This document shows positions 7,764-15,333 of a stretch of 30,781 bases of DNA, in pieces. The stretch spans positions 1 to 30,781 of the forward strand of contig CAZLOE010000012.1 in assembly GCA_964561115.1 (NCBI GenBank), written 5' to 3'. The DNA comes from CAZBSE01 sp964561115. GTDB taxonomy: Bacteria; Actinomycetota; Humimicrobiia; Humimicrobiales; Humimicrobiaceae. The notes below the pieces were generated by a model. The model was not told where the DNA came from. It worked only from the letters and a program-made list of their open reading frames with translations, and made no database searches. The translations under genes and the position numbers were made by a program. The first letter of the stretch is position 1; each line of letters begins with the position of its first letter.

Positions 7764-8723
7764 ATGAATGATGTTCTGAAGAAGATAGGGGACGAAGGCT
7801 TGGTTCCGGTCGTGGTTATAGATGATGCAGAACTTGCAGCACCTACGGCGAAAGCATTAATAGATGGCGGTCTTGATGTTATGGAGATTACAATGCGCAC
7901 GGATCAGGGTATAAAAGCAATAAAAAATGTTAAGAAAGCTTATCCTGATATGCTTATAGGTGCCGGCACTGTCCTCACCTTAGATAAAGCAAAGGAATCT
8001 GTAGATGCAGGAGCAGAATTTATTGTATCACCTGGATTAGATACTGAACTGGTTGAATGGTGCCAGAATAAAAAAGTAGCTATAACACCCGGAGTTGTTA
8101 CACCGACAGATATACAACAGGCTTTAAAATATAATCTTACTATACTTAAGTTTTTCCCTGCAGGTGTTTTTGGCGGCGTTAAAGGATGTAAAGCACTATA
8201 TGGCCCATATAGGATGGTCAAATTTATACCTACCGGCGGGGCGAACAAAGACAATCTTGGAGATTATGCAGACAAAAATTTTGTACACGCTATAGGAGGG
8301 AGCTGGTTGTGTAAGGCCTCGGATATCAATAATAGAAATTTCGATAAAATTACACAGAATGTAATTGAGTCTATTAATATATTATTGGGCTTTGAAATAG
8401 CCCATATTGGGATTAACACAGAGAATGAAAAAGAATCATTAGCAGCTGCTGAAATGTTTTCAGATGCCTTTGGTTTTAATCTTAAAAAAGGTAATTCATC
8501 TAATTTTTCTGGTACAGGAATAGAAGTAAATAAATCAAAAGGATTGGGGTCTATGGGTCATATAGCAATTAGAACTAATAGTATCCCAAGAGCATTATAT
8601 TATCTGGGGAAAAAGGGTTACGAAGTTGATTGGAGTACCAGAAAAGGAACTGAACAGAAGACAGTTGCAGTATATCTAAAAAAAGAAATAGGTGGTTTTG
8701 CTGTACACCTTTTACAGAAATAA
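7764..8723 (+). CDS. eda: KDPG/KHG aldolase fused to a C-terminal VOC (glyoxalase-like) domain
   Basis: Residues 1 to about 205 form a class I KDPG aldolase, which cleaves 2-keto-3-deoxy-6-phosphogluconate to pyruvate and glyceraldehyde 3-phosphate. The base Glu41 (MEITMRT), GAGTV (66-70), SPG (89-91) and the Schiff-base Lys129 (ILKFFPAG) are all present. After GFEIAHIGINTENE (about 207-220) a further 110 residues resemble one vicinal-oxygen-chelate half: HIGIN at the start, a GHIAIRT strand near 273, and a closing AVHLL strand. Free Eda is about 210 residues, so this is a true fusion with no internal stop or start. The role of the added domain is not known to me. GGAGG precedes the ATG. Confidence 0.9.
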   Translation: MNDVLKKIGDEGLVPVVVIDDAELAAPTAKALIDGGLDVMEITMRTDQGIKAIKNVKKAYPDMLIGAGTVLTLDKAKESVDAGAEFIVSPGLDTELVEWCQNKKVAITPGVVTPTDIQQALKYNLTILKFFPAGVFGGVKGCKALYGPYRMVKFIPTGGANKDNLGDYADKNFVHAIGGSWLCKASDINNRNFDKITQNVIESINILLGFEIAHIGINTENEKESLAAAEMFSDAFGFNLKKGNSSNFSGTGIEVNKSKGLGSMGHIAIRTNSIPRALYYLGKKGYEVDWSTRKGTEQKTVAVYLKKEIGGFAVHLLQK

Positions 8724-8736
8724 GGGAGGAAGATAA

Positions 8737-9771
8737 ATGAGTATTAGAAGAATAGTAACTTTTGGGGAGATAATGTTAAGACTAAAATCACCTGGTTATG
8801 AAAGACTTTTCCAGTCACCTTTTCTGGAAGCGACTTTCGGGGGTGGAGAAGCAAATGTTGCTTTATCACTTGCAAACTTTGGTTTTGATGTTGCTTTCTG
8901 CACAGCGCTGCCAAAAAACAGAATTGGAGATGCGTGTGAGGGTGAATTAAAGAAATTTGGAGTTGATACTTCTCTAATAATCCGCAATGGTGGAAGAATG
9001 GGAGTTTATTATCTCGAGAAAGGGGCAGACCAGCGTCCTTCAATTGTAATTTATGACCGAAGTTATTCAGCTATATCTATGGCAAAACTTGGTGATATTG
9101 ATTGGGACAAAGTTTTTAATAAAGCAGATTGGTTTCATATTACTGGTATAACACCCGCAATATCAGAAAGTGCTATGGAACTTTCATTCGAGGCAGTAAA
9201 GAGAGCCAGAAAAAAAGGAATAGTAATATCCTGTGATTTTAATTATAGAGGTAAACTCTGGAAATATGGAAAATCTGCAACAGATGTAATGCCAGAACTT
9301 GTAAAATATGTAGATTACGGAATTGCAAATGAAGAAGACTGTCAGAAATCTCTGGGTATTAAAGCTGATGTAGAAGTGGAGAGTGGGGTTCTTGATGCAA
9401 ATAAATACAAAATACTAAGTAATAAGGTTTTAAAGATTTTTCCAAATCTGAAAACATTAGCCATTACCTTAAGGGAGAGTATCAGTGCCAATGTAAATGG
9501 CTGGTCTGGATGCATGAATGATGGTAAAAATTTCTATCTGAGCAAGAAATATGAACTCAGCGATATAGTAGATAGAGTAGGCGGCGGAGATGCATTTGCA
9601 GCTGGATTAATATATGGTTTAAACAATTATAAGGATAAACAGGAGGCATTAGAATTTGCAGTCGCAGCCAGCTGCCTGAAGCATACAATAAAAGGAGATT
9701 TTAACAGAGTATCGGTTGCGGAAGTTGAGAAATTGAAAAGTGGAGACGCTTCGGGAAGAGTGCAGAGGTGA
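8737..9771 (+). CDS. kdgK: 2-keto-3-deoxygluconate kinase (PfkB family)
   Basis: A 344-residue ribokinase/PfkB-family sugar kinase. The N-terminal TFGEIMLRLKSPG and FGGGEANVALSLANFG are characteristic of KDG kinases. The anion-hole and catalytic motif GGGDAFAAGL lies at residues 282-291 with Asp285 as the base. It would phosphorylate KDG to KDPG, the substrate of the aldolase encoded 13 bases upstream, completing the route from 5-keto-4-deoxyuronate to pyruvate and glyceraldehyde 3-phosphate. GGGAGGAAGA precedes the ATG. Fructokinase activity is an alternative for the family, but context argues for KDG. Confidence 0.9.
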   Translation: MSIRRIVTFGEIMLRLKSPGYERLFQSPFLEATFGGGEANVALSLANFGFDVAFCTALPKNRIGDACEGELKKFGVDTSLIIRNGGRMGVYYLEKGADQRPSIVIYDRSYSAISMAKLGDIDWDKVFNKADWFHITGITPAISESAMELSFEAVKRARKKGIVISCDFNYRGKLWKYGKSATDVMPELVKYVDYGIANEEDCQKSLGIKADVEVESGVLDANKYKILSNKVLKIFPNLKTLAITLRESISANVNGWSGCMNDGKNFYLSKKYELSDIVDRVGGGDAFAAGLIYGLNNYKDKQEALEFAVAASCLKHTIKGDFNRVSVAEVEKLKSGDASGRVQR

Positions 9772-9815
9772 CAGCAGGTAGCTTTTCATCTGCTTGATAA
9801 TTTAAGGTGATGGCC

Positions 9816-10049
9816 TTGAGATTTGTAGATTATAAATGCAAGGACTGTAAATATATTACAGAAATAGTTATAACCGGAGATAATAAAGCTCAGAAAAAAT
9901 GTGAAAAATGCGGCAGCAAGAACATGGTAAAGGTCTTTTCTCCGGTAGGTATAAAAAGCTCATCTGATGAAAATGACCATTTTCAGAGTTCCTCATCATG
10001 TAGCAGTTGTACCAGCAGCAGCTGCAGTACTTGTTCCGGCAGTAAATAA
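9816..10049 (+). CDS. FmdB-like zinc-ribbon protein with Ser/Cys-rich tail
   Basis: A small protein of 77 residues when started at TTG 9816. That start gives MRFVDYKCKDCKY, matching the fixed spacing at the start of FmdB-type zinc ribbons, and places TAAGGTGAT just upstream; GTG 9807 and ATG 9810 overlap this site. Zinc ligands are Cys8, Cys11, Cys29 and Cys32. FmdB-family proteins were first noted as regulators linked to formamidase genes but most are of unknown role. The C-terminal tail (SSSSCSSCTSSSCSTCSG) adds four more Cys and could bind metal. It lies 44 bases after kdgK with only a weak hairpin (9773-9794) between. Confidence 0.75.
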   Translation: MRFVDYKCKDCKYITEIVITGDNKAQKKCEKCGSKNMVKVFSPVGIKSSSDENDHFQSSSSCSSCTSSSCSTCSGSK

Positions 10050-10072
10050 TTATAGGTACTTATTTTATTCCG

Positions 10073-10609
10073 TTATTTTAATAACCTTGAAAATCTTTCT
10101 TTAAATTTCTTTAACTTTGGAGATATGACAATCTGACAGTAAGGCCTGGAATAGTTATTTTCAAAATATTTTTGATGATAATCTTCTGCCTTAAAAAATT
10201 TGTCCAGGGGTGTCATTTCAGTCACTATGGATTTTGGGGAAGCTCTTTTCTTTTTTAAATCACTGATAAATTCCTCTGCAGTTTTTTTCTGGACAGGCGA
10301 ATTAAACAAAATTACTGAACGGTATTGTTCTCCTATGTCATCCCCCTGCCTGTTCGGGGTGGTGGGATCGTGAATATAGAAAAAAACTTCCAGAAGCTGC
10401 CTGTAGGTCACGATTTCTGGGTTGAATTTGATTTTGACCACTTCCGCATAGCCGGTATTCCCAGAACATACTTCTTCATATGTAGGATTCTCTTTAAGTC
10501 CCCCTGCATACCCTGATTCAACGCTTTCTACTCCTTTGATCAGGGAAAATATTGAGTCCAGGCACCAAAAACAGCCTCCGCCAAAGACTGCAGTTTCATA
10601 TTTCATCAT
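10073..10609 (-). CDS. msrA: Peptide-methionine (S)-S-oxide reductase
   Basis: MsrA repairs oxidised methionine in proteins using thioredoxin. The catalytic motif GGGCFWC places the nucleophile at Cys13, and the family segments SGNTGYAEVV, HDPTTPNRQGDDIGEQYRS and EDYHQKYF are intact. Length of 178 residues is usual for a stand-alone MsrA without a fused MsrB. It is convergent with the FmdB-like gene, 23 bases away. The first two codons are both ATG, so the start may be one residue later. Confidence 0.95.
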   Translation of the reverse strand: MMKYETAVFGGGCFWCLDSIFSLIKGVESVESGYAGGLKENPTYEEVCSGNTGYAEVVKIKFNPEIVTYRQLLEVFFYIHDPTTPNRQGDDIGEQYRSVILFNSPVQKKTAEEFISDLKKKRASPKSIVTEMTPLDKFFKAEDYHQKYFENNYSRPYCQIVISPKLKKFKERFSRLLK

Positions 10610-10766
10610 AGCCTGCTTTTTATTTCAGGTAATAATAATCAAATATATCATTAAAGAACAGGCAGTAAAAGTCCAGGGGAGAACTAATAGAGTTTATTGA
10701 GCAGTATTTCACTTGTTGTCTGTTTATAGTACATGATAAAATACATAAGTTTGTGGTAAAATTACC

Positions 10767-10775
10767 TGGTATAAT
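10767..10775 (+). promoter_or_regulatory. Candidate extended -10 promoter for the ABC exporter
   Basis: TGGTATAAT lies 88 bases upstream of the ABC ATPase start, in a 253-base gap that otherwise shows no gene. The same nonamer occurs before gyrB at 25684-25692. Confidence 0.5.
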
Positions 10776-10862
10776 TTTTTGGGATAATTCCGGAGTTTTA
10801 TTTTAAATGAAGCTCTGCACTGATAAAATATCCTAGAAGACATAAGTAGAAACTAAATATAG

Positions 10863-11858
10863 ATGAACGATATAAATAATAACAATATTATAGAGGTAAA
10901 AAACCTGGTCAAGCAGTTTAAGAAGGTAAAAGCAGTTGATGATATAACCTTTTCAGTAAAAGAAGATGAAATATTCGGCTTTTTAGGGCCCAATGGCGCA
11001 GGGAAGACTACTACTATAAATATAATATGCACGCTACTGTCAAAAACTTCCGGTGAGGTCATCCTAAACGGATATGATGTATCAAGAGAAAGAAATAAAA
11101 TAAGGACTTGCATTGGAATGGTTTTTCAGGACCCCAGTCTCGACGATAGGTTGACTGCACTTGAGAATCTATATTTTCACGGTCTTTTATATAATATTCC
11201 CCGAAAAGAGTTAAAGGTGAGGTCCGAGGAAGTACTTGAGATGGTAAATCTTACCGACAGAAAGAACAGTCTGGTAATGACTTATTCCGGTGGCATGAAA
11301 AGAAGGCTTGAGATTGCAAGGGGGCTTCTCCATTACCCAAAAATATTATTCTTGGATGAACCAACTCTTGGGCTTGATCCCCAGACCAGAAATAAGATAT
11401 GGGACTACATTATAAAACTAAAGAAGAACAAGAAGATAACCATCTTTCTGACCTCACATTATATGGAAGAAACGGAGATATGCGACAGGATAGCTATTAT
11501 AGATGAAGGGAAGATCATTGCCCTGGACAGCCCGGAAAATCTTAAAAACATCATTGGCGGGGATATCATAACTATACTTTCGGAAGATAATGTTAAGTTA
11601 AAAGAATATATAAACGATATAACCGGTGTTGAAATACATGATGCAAAAGAGGGAAAAATCAGATTTGAAGTAAAGGACAGTTCAAGTTTTATTCCGGAAT
11701 TCATTAAAAACAGCCCGGTAAAAATCCTGTCTATCAGTGCCAGAAAGCCTACATTAAATGATGTTTTTCTGGATCTTACCGGCAGGGAAATAAGGGAAGA
11801 GAATGCCAGTACTAAAGACACTATGAGAATGCGGATGAGGGGGAGAATGAGACATTGA
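10863..11858 (+). CDS. ABC-2 type exporter ATP-binding protein (DrrA-like)
   Basis: A 331-residue ABC ATPase. Walker A GPNGAGKTT is at residues 42-50, the signature YSGGM at 141-145, Walker B ILFLDE at 161-166 and the switch His in LTSHYMEE near 199. The C-terminal 90 residues fit the extra domain of the DrrA/multidrug subfamily. With the overlapping permease gene it forms a two-component exporter, whose substrate (drug, lipid or polysaccharide) cannot be told. The extreme C-terminus (MRMRMRGRMRH) is Met/Arg-rich and looks like low-complexity sequence constrained by the overlapping ribosome binding site of the next gene. Confidence 0.92.
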   Translation: MNDINNNNIIEVKNLVKQFKKVKAVDDITFSVKEDEIFGFLGPNGAGKTTTINIICTLLSKTSGEVILNGYDVSRERNKIRTCIGMVFQDPSLDDRLTALENLYFHGLLYNIPRKELKVRSEEVLEMVNLTDRKNSLVMTYSGGMKRRLEIARGLLHYPKILFLDEPTLGLDPQTRNKIWDYIIKLKKNKKITIFLTSHYMEETEICDRIAIIDEGKIIALDSPENLKNIIGGDIITILSEDNVKLKEYINDITGVEIHDAKEGKIRFEVKDSSSFIPEFIKNSPVKILSISARKPTLNDVFLDLTGREIREENASTKDTMRMRMRGRMRH

Positions 11859-12625
11859 AGAAGGAATTGATCGGTATGTATACCATATGGCTCAGGGACA
11901 TCAAAAGATATTTCAGGGACAAGCCAAGGATAATCGGCTCGTTTGCCCAGCCCATCCTTTTTTTATTTGTACTGGGGACCGGGATTGCCAGTTCCTTTAG
12001 TACCTTTGGAGGCGGAGGCGGTAAAGAATTCCTTAATTTTATGTTCCCGGGTATTGTAGGCATGACTGTACTATTTACATCTTTTTTCAGTGCCATGTCA
12101 ATCGTGTGGGACAGGGAGTTCGGGTTCTTAAGAGAAGTCCTTGTAGCACCGATATCCAGGACTTCTATAGTCGTGGGGAAACTGCTTGGCGGTTCCACCA
12201 TAGCTATGATCCAGGGTTCGATAATATTGCTTTTCAGCCCTCTTCTCAACATACCCATTACTTTTTTAATATTTTTTAAAGTTCTGGGTATCATGTTTTT
12301 AGTCGCTATGACCATCTCTGCCATGGGAATTATACTGGCCTCTGTAATAAAATCCATGCAGGCCTTCCAGGTAATAACCAATTTCCTGCTTATGCCTATG
12401 TTTTTCCTTTCAGGTGCGCTATTTCCTTTAAATAACACGGTAGAGTGGATGAACGTGGTTTCAAAAATCAACCCTCTTTCTTACGGGATTGATGCAATGA
12501 GGTTTGCAATATTGAATAATTCTGCCCTGCAGCTGTATCCGATGTGGCTGAATATCACGGTACTGGTGTGTTTAATAGTGATATTAAGTGTATTGGGTTC
12601 TTTCTTATTCAACAGGCAGGAGTAA
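11855..12625 (+). CDS. ABC-2 type exporter permease (DrrB-like)
   Basis: A 256-residue membrane protein with an N-terminal cytoplasmic segment (WLRDIKRYFRDKPRIIGSFAQP), about six membrane helices and the ABC-2 signature region FLSGALFPLNNTVEWMNVVSKINPLSYGIDAMR near residues 182-214. It starts with TTG overlapping the stop of the ATPase gene by four bases (TTGA), with GGGGGAGA upstream inside the ATPase gene, so translation is coupled. A Gly-rich loop (GGGGGKE) sits between the first two helices. It is convergent with the ATP-cone gene, 15 bases away. Confidence 0.9.
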   Translation: MKKELIGMYTIWLRDIKRYFRDKPRIIGSFAQPILFLFVLGTGIASSFSTFGGGGGKEFLNFMFPGIVGMTVLFTSFFSAMSIVWDREFGFLREVLVAPISRTSIVVGKLLGGSTIAMIQGSIILLFSPLLNIPITFLIFFKVLGIMFLVAMTISAMGIILASVIKSMQAFQVITNFLLMPMFFLSGALFPLNNTVEWMNVVSKINPLSYGIDAMRFAILNNSALQLYPMWLNITVLVCLIVILSVLGSFLFNRQE

Positions 12626-12640
12626 AAATTTCATTCAGCA

Positions 12641-13471
12641 TCAAGATATAATACTTGCTTCATCTAAAATCTTTGACACTGTACTGCGGTCTGCTACTAT
12701 CAGATCAGTCAATTTATTTATATTAAAATCTATCAGCTCTTTTACCAGTATGATATCGTAATCAAATAATATATCTTTTTGCTTTTCAGTAATTGTGGAA
12801 AGAATACTTATGGGATATAAATTTTTAGTTTCTATAAAATACTGCAGATTTTCTGTCTTTGGATAATGCCAGGCCAGAATTTTTAAACCCACACAGTTGG
12901 AATATTTTACAGCATCAGATGTGCATTTGGTATTGGTCACCAGCCAGGCTTCAAGCTGAGTATCGTCACTGTCTTTTATTTCACAGGCTTTTTTTATGTC
13001 CAGAAACCTGCTGTAGATATAAAGAGCGGTTTTTATATCAGACTTAGTTCCTGGTGAGTTATGATATTTGCATTCTATCAGGTAGGCCTTGTTATTTCTT
13101 TCTGCAACTACATCTATTTCATGTTCAACGCAGTATCCCTTTAGCATTTGACCTACCTCTGTAGTAAAACCATGTTCCCCCAGGATTTTAGCTATATATT
13201 TTTCAAAAACATATCCTTCCGGGCCCATATTCATAATGGCTCTTTTTAGCGTGTATTTGAGTGCAACTTTAGGCTCCATTACTTTCAGCTGGTCCAGTGC
13301 CTTTTGATGGATTTCATAAGTACTCATATTATGTTTTATTTTCCTGCTTATTGTTTTAGTAGCTTCTGAGGCAATTTCGGAGGAAGCTCCAGCTTTTCTG
13401 AATGATGAATTTATTTTTTCTTCATCATATGGCTCTTTTTTACCGTCAGCTTTTATGATATCTTTTTTCAT
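12641..13471 (-). CDS. ATP-cone domain fused to a Mrr-like PD-(D/E)XK nuclease domain
   Basis: Residues 1-85 match the ATP-cone, the nucleotide-sensing module of ribonucleotide reductases and NrdR (ADGKKEPYDEEKINSSFRKAG ... ALKYTLKRAI). Residues about 86-200 look like a Mrr/restriction-type nuclease core: Glu90 in the first helix, Asp120 (EIDVVAE) and the E-x-K pair Glu133/Lys135 (LIECKYH). The last 50 residues contain a short helix-turn-helix-like stretch. The protein has 276 residues and appears complete. It has no methylase or specificity partner nearby. A role as a nucleotide-gated nuclease is inferred; nucleic-acid repair or defence are both possible. Confidence 0.75.
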   Translation of the reverse strand: MKKDIIKADGKKEPYDEEKINSSFRKAGASSEIASEATKTISRKIKHNMSTYEIHQKALDQLKVMEPKVALKYTLKRAIMNMGPEGYVFEKYIAKILGEHGFTTEVGQMLKGYCVEHEIDVVAERNNKAYLIECKYHNSPGTKSDIKTALYIYSRFLDIKKACEIKDSDDTQLEAWLVTNTKCTSDAVKYSNCVGLKILAWHYPKTENLQYFIETKNLYPISILSTITEKQKDILFDYDIILVKELIDFNINKLTDLIVADRSTVSKILDEASIIS

Positions 13472-13606
13472 AAGTACTAAAGTTCTAAGTTTTTAAATTG
13501 TATTATAACACTTTTTTATAATGGATTACCGTAGTTTGAAGCTATAATTTTTGATAGAATCTGTTGTAAGCAATATGTTTTAGATTTAATATGGACTTTG
13601 TTATAA

Positions 13607-14026
13607 ATGAGTATTGTAAGACGTAAAAATAAGAATCTCATTTACCCCGGGCTTCTATGGTTTTTTATTTTTTTCCTTCTCCCGCTTTCGGTCATATTTA
13701 TATATGCAATGACTACCCGTACCTTGTTTTCAGGGGAACCGGTAAAATTTACATTAGAAAATTTTATTGTTATTTTCCAAAAGGAACATTACCTTACAAT
13801 ACTTTTAAGATCCCTTAAGATAAGTTTTCTTACCACGTTATTTTCCATAATATTATCATATCCGGTAGCATTTTATCTTGCCAAAAGGACCAGATTTGAC
13901 AGGGTATTAATAGTGGTTTTGATGATACCTTTCTGGGTAAATTATCTTATCAGGACTTTTGCATGGAAATTGATCCTTTCCGAAAACGGGATTTTGAGTG
14001 GATTCGAAAGAACTGGGAAATGTTAA
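13607..14026 (+). pseudogene. 5' fragment of a PotB-like polyamine ABC permease
   Basis: The 139-residue reading matches the first half of spermidine/putrescine permease PotB: a first membrane helix (LLWFFIFFLLPLSVIFIYAM), the ENF-x-x-IF segment, then PVAFYLAKRTRFDRVLIVVLMIPFWVNYLIRTFAWKLIL, a family hallmark. PotB proteins are about 270-290 residues; here homology stops after NGIL, followed by an unrelated tail and a stop. The domain needed for coupling to the ATPase is missing, so it is very likely non-functional. No ribosome binding site is obvious and no potC or potD follows. Confidence 0.75.
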
Positions 14027-14126
14027 AATTGAAATAAAAAATGTTGGAAGACTTCCCGATTTTAAGCAGGGCTCGAATATTTTATTTTACTGGGAACAAA
14101 CAGACGGGATTCTTCTGGAGTATTGA
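13998..14126 (+). pseudogene. Possible 3' remnant of a PotA-like ABC ATPase (TOBE end)
   Basis: In another frame, directly where PotB homology ends, 42 codons read VDSKELGNVKIEIKN..., then FKQGSNILFYWEQTDGILLEY and a stop. The pattern G-x-x-I-x-x-x-W-x-x-x-D-x-x-L-L near a C-terminus resembles the TOBE domain end of PotA-type ATPases. A PotB start joined to a PotA end would be explained by deletion between tandem transporter copies. The stretch is short, so the match is tentative. Confidence 0.35.
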
Positions 14127-14141
14127 TTTTGTCTAATTCAT

Positions 14142-15140
14142 TTAAAATTCTTTCCAGTCTTTGAATCTTTCCGGATAGCAGGCTTTCATAGTTGAAATAA
14201 TCAATTCTTCTAATCCCCCTCTTTTGTAACCCAGCTTTTCGGCAGTGTCTGAAGGATCGAAGAACAAATTGCAGGTCAGGATGTCGCGCATAAGATACCT
14301 GGCATCAAGACCTCCTTCAAGCCCTTTTTTCTTCCATTTTCTGTTTATTATAATTCCGGCTATTACAGCTATGAGCCGGGGGATATTTATTATTTTTTTG
14401 TGCATTCCTAAGGCTGAGAACATCATATCCAGCATTTCATTGTATGAGTGATTTTCATCACCAACTGTATAACGCCTGCCGTGCTTACCGTGTTCCAGAG
14501 CTCCTATGATCGCCTCGCCTACGTGCTCTGCGGCTATCATATTTGTACCGCCTTTTGGGAAAAAGATGATTTTACTTTTTATAAAACCATCCAGAAAGAC
14601 ATCCTTCCATAAGGGAGTGCGGTTCGGCATTGAACCGAATATGTAAGGAAGCTCCAGTATGATAACTGACATTTTGTTGCCACCTGCAGAAATGGCACGC
14701 TCTGACTGTTCCACACGGCATCTTATATAGGGATGGTGTTTGCTCAGCTCTTTTTCCGGCCAGATCCTGTCAAAATATGCAAAATATGAGTTGAGGATGA
14801 CGCATTTTTTTACGCCTGCCTTTCGTGCTGCAGTGACTGCTTTTTCACAAGCAACCACAAGCCTCGAGTGAAAAAATTCATAAGCGGGAGCAGGCGGTGT
14901 GACTCTGTCATCGGGGCCCACAGCATATATCATAGCATCATAGCTGGTAAAGTGCTTCTTAAGGTCTTCTTCAGAAATTTCAAATATATTACCGTAACGC
15001 ACATTTACCTCTTTGGGATACCATTCTCCAAGTTCTATATCTTCAATTGCAAGAGTATCAACAGAGTATCCCCTATATAGTGCCACAAGCAGTGCATGGT
15101 AGCCAAGAAATCCTGTTCCACCTACAATTATAATTTTCAT
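14142..15140 (-). CDS. NAD(P)-dependent epimerase/dehydratase-like extended SDR
   Basis: A 332-residue extended short-chain dehydrogenase with the N-terminal nucleotide motif GGTGFLG (residues 7-13). Tyr138 sits where the catalytic Tyr is expected, but the Lys four residues later is replaced by Arg142 (YIRCR), so this is an atypical member. The later part (ELPYIFGSMPNRTPLWKD, MIAAEHVGEAIIGALEHG) follows the sugar epimerase/NAD-binding family. The substrate is unknown; the altered Y-x-x-x-K suggests weak or different chemistry. It is divergent from the 15334 gene and ends 16 bases from the ABC-transporter remnant. Confidence 0.8.
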   Translation of the reverse strand: MKIIIVGGTGFLGYHALLVALYRGYSVDTLAIEDIELGEWYPKEVNVRYGNIFEISEEDLKKHFTSYDAMIYAVGPDDRVTPPAPAYEFFHSRLVVACEKAVTAARKAGVKKCVILNSYFAYFDRIWPEKELSKHHPYIRCRVEQSERAISAGGNKMSVIILELPYIFGSMPNRTPLWKDVFLDGFIKSKIIFFPKGGTNMIAAEHVGEAIIGALEHGKHGRRYTVGDENHSYNEMLDMMFSALGMHKKIINIPRLIAVIAGIIINRKWKKKGLEGGLDARYLMRDILTCNLFFDPSDTAEKLGYKRGGLEELIISTMKACYPERFKDWKEF

Positions 15141-15260
15141 ATTTGCCGTTCCTATAATAATAAAAATTATCTTTTATACAATTATACTATTTTTTTATTG
15201 GTTATATAAAAAATATGCATATTAGTTCCAGATGCTCAGGTCTTGACTCTACCCTAATAA

Positions 15261-15299
15261 TGTTATAAATTTATAACATATTGTTATAATAATATAACA
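15261..15299. promoter_or_regulatory. Tandem 18-base palindromes over an extended -10 (candidate operator)
   Basis: 15261-15278 is a perfect palindrome (TGTTATAAA/TTTATAACA). 15282-15299 is a second copy with perfect 7-base arms (TGTTATA/TATAACA). They start 21 bases apart, two helical turns, so two dimers would bind the same DNA face. The second copy contains TGTTATAAT (15282-15290), an extended -10, about 45 bases before the 15334 gene. TTGACT lies at 15243. The likely binder is the XRE-type regulator encoded at 16129 in the same cluster; this is inferred. Confidence 0.6.
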
Positions 15300-15333
15300 T
15301 AAGGCATTAAAAATATAATAAAGAGACAGGAAA

